Shown here: positions 34,881 through 45,595 of the stretch, one piece after another
Layout of the letters: every line of letters begins with the position of its first letter
Numbering within the stretch: position 1 is the stretch's first letter
Assembly: GCA_023053575.1 (NCBI GenBank)
Contig: JAKZAP010000008.1
Coordinates: 8,978,034 to 9,042,033 of the forward strand
Reading direction: 5' to 3'
DNA from: Branchinecta lynchi
Lineage: Eukaryota > Arthropoda > Branchiopoda > Anostraca > Branchinectidae
DNA length: 64,000 nucleotides
Made by a program: the position numbers and the translations under genes
The notes under the pieces: generated by a model
What the model was told of the DNA's origin: nothing
The model's database searches: none
What the model saw: the letters and a program-made list of their open reading frames with translations, nothing else

Positions 34881-34955
34881 GAAATACAGCAGTTACCTGC
34901 CGTCATTCAAACTGACAAGACCTGTTTTGTGGATTAGCGCGTCTTCTCTAAGATC

Positions 34956-35780
34956 ATGGCTAGATCGCGTGATATTGGAGAGAACTTGGTTTACTCGCCA
35001 GTTTTGAACTTTATGCAATCTAATTGGGAAGATGGTGTTGAGGAGACCGTGTTAGTGAAGCATGCATCTGACTTCTTTGAAAGTAGCTACATTTTGGCTG
35101 CAAAAAATGAACTCTACAGCACGGTCGCTCCGAATGATCCAGTGCCAAAATGTGTTGCCTTGAAAAGTGCTTCTAGCAACCTCAAGGATATCCTCAACCT
35201 CCTCATTAGATGCGATGAGGAGGATATCGCAGTGCCCTCATACGTGATTCGGTCGCCAACAGAGGTCCCTTGCGTCCCCGCCGTCGCTTATTCAAGGCTT
35301 GCAACTAAGGTAACTGCAATTCAGGAACTTCTTCAAGTAGTTTCATCGAAGATGGACTCTTACGACATGAATTTTCCGAAACTTCAACCGGCGGAAGGTG
35401 GCCCTGAGCCGCACTCAACTGTGATTTTGTCCAAAATCCCTTCAAATCTTGATGACCCACTAAAGCGAAAATCGATGATAGATCGAATCGATGGCCACGA
35501 GTCGATATCAAATGTTCGCGCAGCTCGTGATAAGTGGGTTGTCCAGATTGAGAAATCCGTGGCAAGTGATTTCTGCGCATCGGCGGCGAGCCTCCTAACT
35601 GGGTGCACGGCCGAAGTACTTAGGCCAAAATTCTTGGGCATAGCCAAGGGAATCTCGGAAGACTTTGAGATAGAGACTATCGCGACCCTCCCTGGTATAT
35701 CTGCAGCAAAAAGGGATTTAAATTCTCGCTGGAATTTACGGACTCGTGGTCAATGGCAAATTATAAAAAGTCGGGTCTAA
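34956..35780 (+). CDS. LINE ORF1 (gag-like), 274 codons, broken before zinc knuckles
   Basis: It starts MARSRDIGENLVYSPVLNFM. A helical N-terminal half (residues 20-130) is followed by an RNA-binding-like stretch (HSTVILSKIPSNLDDPLKRK, KWVVQIEKSVASDFCASAAS). The frame stops at 35780. In the next frame come CTKCRSPEHFQDNC (C-x2-C-x4-H-x4-C) and, after another break, CANCDGPHVSFGMTC (C-x2-C-x3-H-x6-C). ORF1 proteins of such LINEs bind element RNA. The stop and frame changes separate the knuckles, so it is probably inactive. Confidence 0.8.
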   Translation: MARSRDIGENLVYSPVLNFMQSNWEDGVEETVLVKHASDFFESSYILAAKNELYSTVAPNDPVPKCVALKSASSNLKDILNLLIRCDEEDIAVPSYVIRSPTEVPCVPAVAYSRLATKVTAIQELLQVVSSKMDSYDMNFPKLQPAEGGPEPHSTVILSKIPSNLDDPLKRKSMIDRIDGHESISNVRAARDKWVVQIEKSVASDFCASAASLLTGCTAEVLRPKFLGIAKGISEDFEIETIATLPGISAAKRDLNSRWNLRTRGQWQIIKSRV

Positions 35781-35951
35781 GGATTGGTTACGAAATAATC
35801 AGTGTCTTAGACTTCAAACAGATACCAAAGTGCTGCACAAAATGTCGCTCACCTGAACACTTTCAAGACAATTGTCAGAGCCCTCATGAAAAGTGATCTG
35901 TGCTGGGCCTCACATATCTTCTAGAGAATCTCCCTGTCGAGCCCCTGCGAA

Positions 35952-38664
35952 ATGCGCAAATTGCGATGGACCTCACGTGTCATTCGGCATGACCTGTCCT
36001 ATACTCAAACAGTTCCTGGCTCGCAAAACTCCGAAATGAATGTTACGGATCTCTCTCTTGTGTGCTACAACATTAACGGCACGAAAAACAAAGATCCTGT
36101 AATCGATGAACTTATGCGTGATTACGATGTGGTCTGTCTACAGGAGCATCTACTGACTACTATTAGCTCTAACTTTCTGTGCCGTAGTCCTGCTCACGTG
36201 ACATTCCTTGTTAATGCCAAATCCACTTTTGGCCGGCCCTCCGGTGGCCTTGCCTGTATAGTAAAGCGTAGTGCAAACTCACCACTGGGTTCACGCTCAA
36301 TCAGCCCTGTGCTTTTCCATTCTGACGGTAATTTTTTGGCGGTGCGTATTGCAGATATTGTGATCGTCAATGCATATCTACCGTGTGATAACCGAACAAC
36401 TCTGTCCCTAAATAAGTACGCAAAGGTCTGCAACAACCTGAAGTTTCTCATGGGAAGGATATCAAATGCTGGTCTTAATTTTGTTTTAGTTGGAGACATA
36501 AACTGTGATATCAAAAGACCATCTAGTCGCAGTGAACTATTTCTTGATTGCCTTCCGGATTATCAAATCTTGCGAAAAAGCCTTTCTTACACTTATGTTC
36601 ACCACACGGGATCCATGTCCGACTTGGATCACGTGATTAGTTCACCACGCGTAGCTTGCTCAGATGTTCATGTTGACCGTGATGCAAGTGATCTTGATCA
36701 TCTTCCCTTGTCATTTAAAGCTAGTTTCAGCAGTGATAACCTACCATGTGATACTCCTAAGAGGAAGTGGTATGTAAAGAGCAATTGGAGTAAGGCAAAC
36801 CTGCCCTTATTCGTGTTTACCCTCACTTCACTCCTGGCAAACGTACGTGTTCCTTTTCACCTGTTGCAATTAAATGTACTTGGGAATTCCAAACATGATC
36901 TTAATCTTTATTATAGTCAGCTTGTTTCATGCTTGAAACAGGCTGAATCTGCTTCTGTTCCCCAAGAACGTGTTCGAATTAACACTCGTAAATACGTGTG
37001 GTCGCTCGATCCTGAGTTAAAAAAAGTGAAAAATAAAGCTAAACTGTGGTTACATATTATGTGGATCGATTGCGGCTGCCCGGGTTCCGGGTTGATTTTT
37101 GATCTGAAACAAAAAACCAAGCGTGACTATAAAAAACGTCTTCGCTCCGTACGTTATAATGGTTTGGATTTCCCCTCTTCTAAAAAAGACTGGAATAGTT
37201 TGGTGAATTCGAGTAAGCTCAATAATAATGATGTATCCGCTAATGCTATAACTCCATCTGAATGGCATTCTCACTATAAGAATATTTTTTCTGTCATTCA
37301 TTTCCAGGTGCATGCACATTACCAGAAACTTCTTAATGGACTTCTGCCCACACGGCTAGTCCAGTCACGCATTGTACCGGTTAATCTGAGTGCGATATCT
37401 AGTTCTCTGAAAAAACTCAAGTCTTGTTCCGTTGATATTGACGGTATTGTATCGCACCACCTACAGTCGGATTGTACAGCTCTTCACCAGCATTTACAAT
37501 TGCTTTTTCAAATGTGTATATGTAATTCTTTGGTACCCGACAGCTTCCTTTGTGGCACAGTCACTTCAGTTTTAAAACGAGGTAAATCGCCTTTTGATAC
37601 TGCTTCGTACCGTCCCATAACTGTTGCTTGTAATCTCAGTAAAGTGTTTGAGTACGTTCTTTTGCCATATCTAACTACAAATATTAATTTCGGGGAAAAT
37701 CAATTCGGTTTCCAACCAGGAATTAGTTGCCAACACGCTCATCGTGCTCTTGCTACTATCCTCAAAGATGCTTCTAAAAAGGGGCATAATCTATATATTT
37801 GTGCGCTTGACCTGTCTAAGGCTTTTGATTCTGTTGTTCATAGTCAAGTCTTTTTTGCTCTGCATTCAAAGGGAGTCAATCTGTCTGTTATATCCGTACT
37901 TCGGTTTTGGTACACAAATTCGTATCTGAAAATTAAATGCTCTGGGTCACCCCCTACTGTTCCAGTACGTCGGGGCGTCCGGCAGGGGGGTGTACTCTCT
38001 CCTAGTATTTTCAAAATTTACATTTCCCATATCCTGTCAAATATAACCTCAACCTGTTTCATGGGTTTTTCTGATATTTCTTACATTGCATATGCTCACT
38101 CTTTCTCGGATGATTTCAAAAGTTTCATTGTCTTTCTCTCAAATCGGTCTGTCTCTAAACGTGGATAAATGTGAGTTTCTCCCTTTTAATTCGTCTTCTT
38201 CTAACAATAAACTCCTAAACTGTTTGAATTTTTCTATCCCTTGTGTATCAAAAATCCGTTGGCTCGGTATTTCCATTACAGAAAAAATGTCAAATTTTCG
38301 ACAGCAAGCAGTTCTTGACACTAAAAACAAAATTCAGTCTGGATATGCCAAAATCGTTGCCAACCGCGGAAAATATAACCGCAGAGCTCTTGCTAAGCTC
38401 TACGCCACTTACTGCGACCACTCGGTCCTTTACCTTTCGGGACTCTACCCCCTGCTGAAGAAAAAGGATGTAGCAGCTATTCGAATAGCATACTTCCGCT
38501 ACTGTAAATTCCTCCTCTACTTGCCAATTTGGTATAAAAATCGAAAAATGATAACTAAATTTTCAGTAACTAATATAACTGTTAAACCTGACGAGCTGCA
38601 TAGGAATCTGTCGGTCGCTGCATTTTCTCCACATCACGGTCTTGTCCGTTTGTTTGAAGTGTAA
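35952..38664 (+). pseudogene. LINE ORF2: AP endonuclease and reverse transcriptase, YADD lost
   Basis: The endonuclease (first about 250 residues) shows LSLVCYNINGTKN, DVVCLQEHLL, FVLVGDINCD, SDLDHVISS and DLDHLPLSF. RT follows: SYRPITVACNLSKVFEYVLL, FGFQPGISCQHAHRAL, motif A ICALDLSKAFDSVVHSQVFF, motif B RRGVRQGGVLSPSIFKIYIS. At motif C the frame reads YIAYAHSFSDD instead of YADD, and the rest of the protein (LSRMISKVSLSFSQIGLSLN to LVRLFEV) lies in the next frame. A short deletion at about 38090-38100 explains both. The element cannot reverse transcribe. Confidence 0.92.
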
Positions 38665-39128
38665 TCTGTTTGATGTGTAAAGTTGTATGCTAATTTTAAG
38701 TTGTGTTTCTTTCTTTTCTTTATGTACTCCACTATTTCTATTTTATAGAAGTGGGTCAATAAAAATATTCATTCATTCGTCCATTCATTCAGACACATAC
38801 AAAATGCAGTTTTTCAATCTTCGTCTACGATTTTTGGCAGAGTGTAACATCGGCAGTGAAAGGACGTTGAAATGGAATAGTAGCACCGAAAATGATTAGA
38901 GGGGGGGTCTTTATTTTAGTTTTGAGGAGACATCGTTCGTTACGTGCAACTGAGTTAGTTACATGTGGCGACGTGTGTTTTTTTTTTTTTTTTAAGTTTT
39001 GAGGTTTTGTGGGAGTCTTGAGTTTTTGCGACTTTGTTTGTTAAATATTGAGGTGGATAGTTTAAGCTACCCCAAAAAGGTTTTCCTAGACCGGAAGGAC
39101 TCCCCTCCCGCGGCAGCAGCATATTTTT

Positions 39129-39690
39129 GTAAGTAAGTAATTTATTTATGACCCGCCATTTCGGAAAGGCGGAGTAGATGAAGAAAGTAAACAAAACACA
39201 TACAAACACAGAAAAAGACACTTAATTTTTAATCTTCGGTCAACAGTGGACGACGTCGTGTGCTGGTTGGGCCCTGTCGTCCATGATTTTTTAAAGCGAT
39301 GATGAAACATCCAAAAGGGTAGCACTTGCATCTTGAATTTTGAACTTCTCCGTCAATGTATGGTTATGACATAATTTCGATAAGTGGAGCAGGTGCTTTG
39401 CATATTTAAAATAACATGATCTCATCTTTTTAATCTCCTTCTTTCGCAGAACATGAGTGACGCCAGAACGAAATAGTATAGAAGGAGCGCAGAAGGTGCT
39501 GTACATATTTCCCAAAGCTTTACGATTATAGCGCCCCCGGTTGGGGACGATGCGCCCATAGTCGGTACGGATTGATCTAGAAACTTCTTGAACAACCAAA
39601 GAGCAAAATTTTGATAATGAAGATTTGAATGCTATGCCGAGACACCGTAGAGAGTCTGTTGATTTGACCATGTTTTAGTAGTTTCGGACT
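39129..39690 (-). mobile_element. LINE 3' fragment, hairpin-ended family, opposite orientation
   Basis: The minus strand reads LRCLGIAFKSSLSKFCSLVV, YGRIVPNRGRYNRKALGNMY and YFKYAKHLLHLSKLCHNHTL, homologous to YAKIVANRGKYNRRALAKLY in the plus-strand copy. The 3' end shows a CCGCC/GGCGG hairpin, tcataaataaatt and (ttac)n. It is 5'-truncated near 39690. Confidence 0.88.
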
Positions 39691-40401
39691 TGTGGAATTA
39701 TCCGATAGTATGATCAAAAAGTATTATAATTTATTGTTGTTGTCTGTGTAGGAATAATGATTTTTCAAGATGAGAAATATCAAGAAAATGTGAATGTTTT
39801 AAAGGTGTGAAAAAAGGATGAAAATTCTCAAACTTAAGGGGAAATAAGGGTAGAGAGAAAGTGATAAATAATATTTAACAATGAAAAGTAGAAATAGAGG
39901 ATAGTGGAGGTGACGCTAACTAGATAGGTCAGTCATTATCAGTTATTTTTATTAAAAGGAAAAACAAAAATAGAATTTGACTCTGTTGGCGCAACCGAGT
40001 GTAAGTAGAAGTGTAGTCACATGGCAAGCCATACTGGACAGGAGTGAAGGAAAAGATATTACGCGGCAAAAAAAAAGAATTGTAAAATAAAAATGAAAAT
40101 AATCCTTGAAAGTGTGGTGTTCTCTGAAGTAAGAGAAGAATTGTAAGGGATGGTAAATTTTCTAGGATATTAGGAAAAAAATACTGCAGTAATAGTATTG
40201 CATTCTTTCAATATGTGGAGTAACCTTCTCTGGCGAACCTTCTTGCATTTAAGCCAAGGTTACAGACACTTTCTGAGTATTAGCAACAATCCTTGTCCCT
40301 TTAGTTTTATCCTATACAACACTAGGTGAAGAAATGTGTTCCATTCTCGTCGCTTATTGGAAAACCTGCATTTCCTGATTATAGCATATTTTCTGTTCCA
40401 G

Positions 40402-40434
40402 CCCCCCACGCTCCCCTGTCAGCATACGTTTTGA
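40402..40434 (+). pseudogene. First duplicated RING exon head, stop codon at the zinc ligand
   Basis: After gttccag the frame is P-P-T-L-P-C-Q-H-T-F-stop, where the true exon has F-C. The homology ends at the TG of that codon, which becomes tga. If spliced in, translation would end inside the RING. Confidence 0.8.
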
Positions 40435-40621
40435 AATTTTACGTGGTAGATGATGGTATTTTTGAAAACCGATATTCAGCTATCTCACCGTGAAAAGACC
40501 ATTTCGGGTAGAAGTTGTGCTTTAAAGCAGTAGTTGAAGAAATACAGTTCGTATTCGATTCTTGAAGATTCTTTTCGCTATTTAGGAAACTTTCCTGGTC
40601 GTTGCGTATTTTCTGTTCCAG

Positions 40622-40654
40622 CCCACCACGTTGCCCTGTCAGCATACGTTTTGA
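40622..40654 (+). pseudogene. Second duplicated RING exon head, same stop
   Basis: Frame P-T-T-L-P-C-Q-H-T-F-stop after gttccag. This copy is closer to the true exon (PTTLPCQHTFC) than the first. No donor follows within the repeated part. Confidence 0.8.
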
Positions 40655-40815
40655 AATTTAACGTGGAAGATAATGCTATTTTCGAAAACCGGTATTTCTG
40701 AGCCATCTCACCGTGAAAAGCTCTGGTAGAAGTTGTGCTTTAAAGCACTAGCTGAAGAAATACAGTTGATATGTTCGATTCTTGAAGATTGTGTTCGCCA
40801 TGTTGGAAACTTTTT

Positions 40816-40919
40816 TCTTTTTTTTTCTTTAAAGGGAAAAAGGCTCCTCAAGCCGGATTTGAACCAACAACCTTCGGCTTTATATACCGACGCTCTAACC
40901 AACTCAGCCATCACGAGTC
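40816..40919 (-). mobile_element. tRNA-derived SINE
   Basis: On the minus strand TGGCTGAGTTGGTTAGAGC (A box and D arm) and GGTTCAAATCC (B box) are intact. The anticodon arm tcggt/gccga pairs around atataaa. The acceptor stem does not pair, so it is not a working tRNA. A short body and an A-rich tail (aaagaaaaaaaaaga) follow. The first unit of the triplication (about 40590) has the empty site. Confidence 0.82.
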
Positions 40920-40949
40920 ATCCTGATCGTTGCGTATTTTCTGTTCCAG

Positions 40950-41168
40950 CCCACCACATTACCCTGTCAGCATACGTTTTGCTTCACCTGCATTTCTCAG
41001 TGGCAGCGGTCTCAGAAAGACTGTCCCATGTGTCGAGCCAAGTTTCGAGACATTGGTCAGAAAAATTTGATCGTGACGAATTGTATTGCAAAGTTCGTGG
41101 AGAGAACGTTCGGAGAAGACGAGAAGAAAAAACGTGAGGAGCTGCTAAAATCACGAGAAGGTAAATGA
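40950..41168 (+). CDS. RNF8: RNF8-type E3 ligase: RING exon and C-terminus
   Basis: After ctgttccag the frame reads PTTLPCQHTFCFTCISQWQR, SQKDCPMCRAKFRDIGQ, NLIVTNCIAKFVERTFGEDE and KKKREELLKSREGK-stop. Joined to the previous exon this is a C3HC4 RING: C-x2-C, C-x-H-x2-C-x2-C, C-x2-C. The short basic tail fits RNF8, which ends soon after the RING. The stop tga at 41166 overlaps a possible donor (gaag|gtaaat), so a longer spliced C-terminus cannot be excluded. The exon at 53131 is not in a compatible phase. Confidence 0.9.
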   Translation, partial: PTTLPCQHTFCFTCISQWQRSQKDCPMCRAKFRDIGQKNLIVTNCIAKFVERTFGEDEKKKREELLKSREGK

Positions 41169-41945
41169 CATATTCATTATTGGCCCCATGTCTTCCCCCT
41201 GTTCTAAACCCTATTAGATGTACGTACAGTTTCTCTTCATGATTATCAGAAATTGATACCACGACCATTCCGTGGACTAGTTTCCTGTTGTAGGTTCCCG
41301 AAGTACCATGATATATTGTTGCGCTACTCTTTTCAGTAGTGCGATGTAGATCCTACTTGGATCCTTGGAATTGTCTTTAAAGGACCTGTCTTACCTATAA
41401 TACTAACGCAACCTACTTCCATTATCACTCCATATATTTCTAAACCCGGAGACCCCAATTTCGTACGGTACATTCTAACCCCTCTAACAAAACCACGCTG
41501 ACTTTCTCACTTTCCGTGTGCTACCTTCGATGTGTATCGCGCCGTCGAAGGTTCTCTGCGAGAAGTTTTTCCATCAGAAGAACCGGCTATGTACATTTTT
41601 TCGCTATAAGTCAACGCAACTTGTCTCGTAAAAGGCTTAAAACAGCCCAAACCGTGGTTTATTTGTTAAAAGCACAGCCTAGTTTTAAAGTATTCAAATA
41701 TTTTAAAATACTTGTAAGTTGAAGAGTAAATAGTGCGAGGGGTCCTTGAGTCCATACAAAAGCTTGAACTTTTTATTCTAATCCCTTCTTCATCTTCTGC
41801 TTCATACCAACCCACCCTACGTTCTGGTCCATGGTCACAACCAGACAAGATTTCGGGCATCAGACATTCACATTTTAAATAGCAACTAATTTCGAGCAAG
41901 AAATTTAATACAAATGAAAGAATACGGTCGAAATATTCTTAAGGA

Positions 41946-43260
41946 TAAAGTTTTTGCGATCCCAAAACGCAAGTGGAGGGATACCTATGATATGACGAAA
42001 TTTGTCCGTCTGTCCGTCCGTCTGTCAGCACGATATCTCTCGAAGGGAATGAGACATTTTGATGAAAATTGATGTGAGGATTCTTTGGGTCAAGGGAAAA
42101 GTCGGTTTGGTAGATGGGCTCTGTAGCCCTACATTTAGGGGTGGGGGAGGGGGTTCAAATTAAGAGGCAAAAAAAGTATTTTTAAACAGTTAAAGCACAA
42201 TGGACTCTTCTAATGGTTTATTTTGTATTAAATGCTTCACAAATAAACATTTCCGACTTCCTCTAGAAGGCGCTACGAAAATCGGCCGTTTTCTTGTTAT
42301 CGCTTGCCTTTACCTCTCTGGCATTTCGGCGATCTAAATCTTACGAGCTGGGATATCGTGGCAGGAAATTCAGAAACTCCCTGCAATGCTTGATGGAAAA
42401 GGATATATTTGAGATGTCACCAAAGCCGGGTGCAAATCGGGATCCGGAATCACTAGAAGACATGTTAAATCTCCAAAATATTCTAGTCATATATAATTTA
42501 ATTCTTCGATGGTTTTCTTCCACTTCTTCTTCGGTCGTAATTTGGCTAACGTGCTTTATAAAATGTACCGGAATATGCAATAAGTTTATAAAAAATAATT
42601 TAGCTTCAAAAATCATTCAAAAACAAATAGCCTATTCAAACCTGAATTGTACAAGCTGATTTAGACATTAAATAAAGATCAACCAAGTATTATAAGAAAC
42701 ATCACTCTTATCTTTGTCCAAGCTAGTAAATTTGAGCATGTACTGGACCAAAAATTACGCTTTGAAATATCACCGAGAGGAAATCTGCAGAGCTAGGGGG
42801 TAAGCATTGGTCCTAGGTTATTACAGAGTCGGATTGGGGTAGTTTGATGTGCCCATTGAACTTTAATGATATAGTCGATTAAGGGGTAAGAAGACATGCT
42901 GAACATGAGTATGAAAACCATTTTCTTTGGGACCAGTATAGTTCGCCTGGAATCCGGCCAAAACTGGAAAGTTTATTAAAAGTGACATGTTTCAAAGTTT
43001 TATTTGAAGTTGATTAGATGTTCGATTTAGGGGTAAGAAGACATGTTGAACACTTCTGTAAAATCAATTTCTACCCGGACAAGCAGTTCGCCGGGAATCA
43101 TGCCAGAACTGGAAAATTTGTTAAAAGAAAAAGATTTATTTGAAGTTGATTAGATGTTTTGATATAGGGGCAAGTAGATACGCTGAATTCGTTTTCGAGC
43201 TTTCTTTTTTTTTGCTGGACAAGCATTTCGCGAAGTAAGGCAGGAAGTTTCGATCACTTT
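41946..43260 (-). mobile_element. Element with 137-bp tandem core, copy D, interrupted
   Basis: Reversed copy: cgatcccaaaacgcaagtgg at the left, gtccgtctgtccgtccg, ctctcgaagggaatgagaca, ccctacatttaggggtgg, and core units from about 42860 (ggtaagaagacatgctgaac, ggaatccggccaaaactgga). About 600 bp of unrelated sequence, 42190-42830, separates the terminal block from the core. Confidence 0.75.
42190..42830. other. Unidentified insert within copy D
   Basis: It contains an open + frame 42294-42659 (121 codons, RSKSYELGYRGRKFRNSLQC) and an overlapping - frame, neither with a recognisable domain. aaataaaca and aaataaaga polyadenylation-like motifs occur at 42237 and 42667. It may be a separate element or a gene scrap; ends are not defined. 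Confidence 0.3.
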
Positions 43261-43343
43261 CTTCAAAATAGATATAATTTACAGCTCCAGTAAAATGTAG
43301 CTGACTTATCCGTTTTGCACCGTCAAATATAATTTATAGGGGT

Positions 43344-43919
43344 CAGGGGCGCCACGTAAGGAGTCTTAAAAACAGTTAATTTGTTCATGAAAACATTCGG
43401 TTTTTCTGAAAAGAAGTCGATTTTTCGTCGAAACCTTCGTTTCGAAACCTTTGTTTCGACGAAAGTGGTGTTTTGAAAAAGGTCATAGCCTAATTCCAAA
43501 ATTTTCCCTGCGGCGCTCATTTCCATTGTCTGATATACAGGCGTTAGAAACTGCTGCAGGTCTGGGTATTGCGGAAGCGAATTCCTGTTATTACGAATGC
43601 GTTCACCTTAACCATACAAATACTAGCTTTAATGTTTCTTTAAATTCGGACAGTTTCCCGCATTTGGGGCTGTGTTTCTTGTCTGTTGTTTCTAACTGGT
43701 GTGACCCTTGCGCCTTGCCGGACATCTGCCGGTCGTATATTTTGAGGTCGTCACCTCCAACGCCCAAGCACTTCATACCGCCCCTGACTCTGAGAGACAC
43801 CTACTTCACGGCTTGCTTTTATCACGATTTTACAATTAATATGCGAAGAAACGCTGAAACGAGTTTTGAGAAACTGGCCCCCCTTGAGTTTTGGCTAGCG
43901 ACGCCCCTGCTCATTGTAA
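43344..43919. mobile_element. Possible larger hAT-family copy or two fragments
   Basis: The left CAGGGGCGCCACG is followed by the typical core (gaaaacattcggtttttctg) and a palindrome TTTCGTCGAAAC...GTTTCGACGAAA. On the right, GGCTAGCGACGCCCCTG looks like the other terminus. The flanks ataggggt and ctcattgt do not match, so the ends may belong to different insertions. An open frame at 43451-43957 lies inside without recognisable similarity. Confidence 0.45.
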
Positions 43920-43964
43920 GTGTTACACGTACTGACTTATATTCTAATAATGCATAAAATGGAT

Positions 43965-44125
43965 ACGTCAGCTACGATACTTTTGCAGCGATATTTCGGC
44001 CCTCCTTGGCAAAGGCAATAAATAACTGAAGCTTCTACCGACTATAAATATCCAGTTCTTTTAAATACCGCTGTATGAAAAAAATTAGTTGTGAGATGTA
44101 GTTTTTGAAAAAGCTTCCACTTGAT
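43965..44125 (+). repeat. Repeat related to 62740-62960 and 51110-51320
   Basis: ggatacgtcagctacgat, agcgatatttcggcc, cttggcaa and ataactgaagcttctaccga match 62758-62900, but the internal 70 bp of inverted-repeat sequence is missing. The tail gtgagatgtagtttttga also aligns. Possibly part of a Penelope-like element terminus (inference). Confidence 0.65.
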
Positions 44126-44129
44126 AGAT

Positions 44130-45290
44130 ATGCGTAAATTTACTGCTACTCTTCTTAGCAGTAAGGATGTGATATCTCTATGGATAGTTCCATTGGAGAA
44201 AAAGTGTTACCTAACACGAGAAGAACAGGACCCTCAAAAACAATTTCAGAAATGACCCCCTGGTAAACCAGTCCAGGGGGTGAAAAGGGAGCGGAGTTTT
44301 TTGTGTAGGTCCAAGGGTGGAGGCAAATGCGTCTTGAACGACTAAATACCGATTACACCTCCGCAATTTCTGCTTGGGGTGATTGTATCCAGGGTCTGCA
44401 TGGGCGAACAAAACTGAAGCATTTGACATATCTCGTAGTCACTACAAGTTGATGAATTGTGTACCCAAGAAAGTTGACGAATTATGCGGAAGGGCCTGTA
44501 GTGATTGGGCCTGTATTATTAGCTACCTATTGCACTGCAACCCCCTTTATTTCAGAGTTGGAAAAGAGCCTCCTTCCAATATCTCGTGTTTCCACTCTGG
44601 CTACATCCCCTGCTGGCACTTCTGGGTAAGTTTTACACAGATAGTATTCTCTGAACTACCCGACAGATTCTTTGGATTTCGGTCACCTGCTTGACCAAAA
44701 TGGTTAGAAAAACACTAGTTGACAGAAAGACGCACAGAAACGAAGAGTCGTGAAACAACATGTTTTACAAAGCACCCCGGGACCAGCGATCTGGCATGTA
44801 GCAAGATCACTTGCGTGATCGCGACTGAGTTACGTATTCAGCTTTGACCAGCGAGCCACAACGCTAAGTGCAGGGGTTAGTGTATACTGTGAATGGCAGG
44901 AAACACTAAGGTTGTGCATGTCACAACGGGATTTTCTCGAGTGATTCCTTACCTGTTAGACTCGTCGGTTGATGGTGCTTGGCAAGCGTAAAGCTACACT
45001 TCCGTGCCATGGCCTGCGGATGGCGGCATACGCTAAGTTTTCCGTTAGAAAATGCCCGCAGATTGCTATTTGTGTGGAAATGCTCCAGTCCGTATTCTTA
45101 AACAAAATCTTGTTTCCTGTGGTTTACACGTCTCTAAACTTTTTCTCCAGTCTTCTCTAGTCTCTAACATGCCCTAGCTTCTTTGCTTCAAATTATTCGG
45201 CAAGGAAGTATCCTCAAACAAATTCTTACCAACGCGTTATCACGCTTATCACCTTATCAGCGCTAACTCTCGTATGCTTGGTGACCACTC
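44130..45290. other. Spacer without recognised features
   Basis: Short open frames only, no transposon ends or tandem repeats that I can support. Confidence 0.45.
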
Positions 45291-45296
45291 TTGGAG

Positions 45297-45595
45297 CGTG
45301 TTCCACCCTACTTACCGTAGTTACTACGCATGACGTCACCAATCCTGGCTTTTTTCCGTCAAGGCTGGAAAAGTTTTTTCTATTTTACAGCAGAATATCA
45401 TGCCACGGGCGAATCTGACCAATAACGTTACAGATATGCGTAGTAACCACGGTTACTACGGTCCCGAGCATGGTAAGCAACTAGTTACTGTTAGTTACTA
45501 TTTTGAGAAGGTTGGAAAGGTCATCGTAGTAACTTTTTACCTGGTTGGAACGAAAACTAATAGTTACTATTATTAGAGGGGTTAAACATGCTCTT
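45297..45595 (-). mobile_element. MITE with GTTCCACC end, second copy
   Basis: Reverse-oriented homologue of 8327-8634: tgttccaccctacttaccg, gcatgacgtcacc, cccgagcatggtaagcaa and ctaatagttactattatta. The other end is degraded (gaggggttaaaca for gaagggtggaaca). Confidence 0.78.

Larger units (their letters stand above)
34880..38795 (+). mobile_element. Nearly full-length APE-type LINE, inactive
   Basis: Order: short 5' UTR, ORF1 (34956), broken zinc knuckles (35835-35945), ORF2 with endonuclease and reverse transcriptase (35952-38664), short 3' UTR, a hairpin (38729-38754) and a (cattcatt)n tail to about 38795. It lies in the RNF8-type gene's intron that splits the RING, in the sense orientation. 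Confidence 0.92.
40385..40949 (+). repeat. Tandem triplication of the RING exon's splice acceptor
   Basis: tattttctgttccagccc plus the first exon codons occurs at 40402, 40622 and 40950. Between them the blocks catctcaccgtgaaaag, agaagttgtgctttaaagca, gaagaaatacagtt and gattcttgaagatt repeat. Spacing is 220 bp, then 328 bp because a SINE sits in the second unit. Copies 1 and 2 lack the rest of the exon. Confidence 0.9.

Noticed and set aside
40816..40919. Functional tRNA with anticodon AUA
   Set aside because: A and B boxes are intact but the acceptor stem does not pair, and an A-rich tail follows, as in a SINE.
43451..43957. 168-codon open frame with a possible acceptor at 43543
   Set aside because: No domain recognised, it overlaps hAT-family termini, and frames of this size arise by chance in 64 kb.
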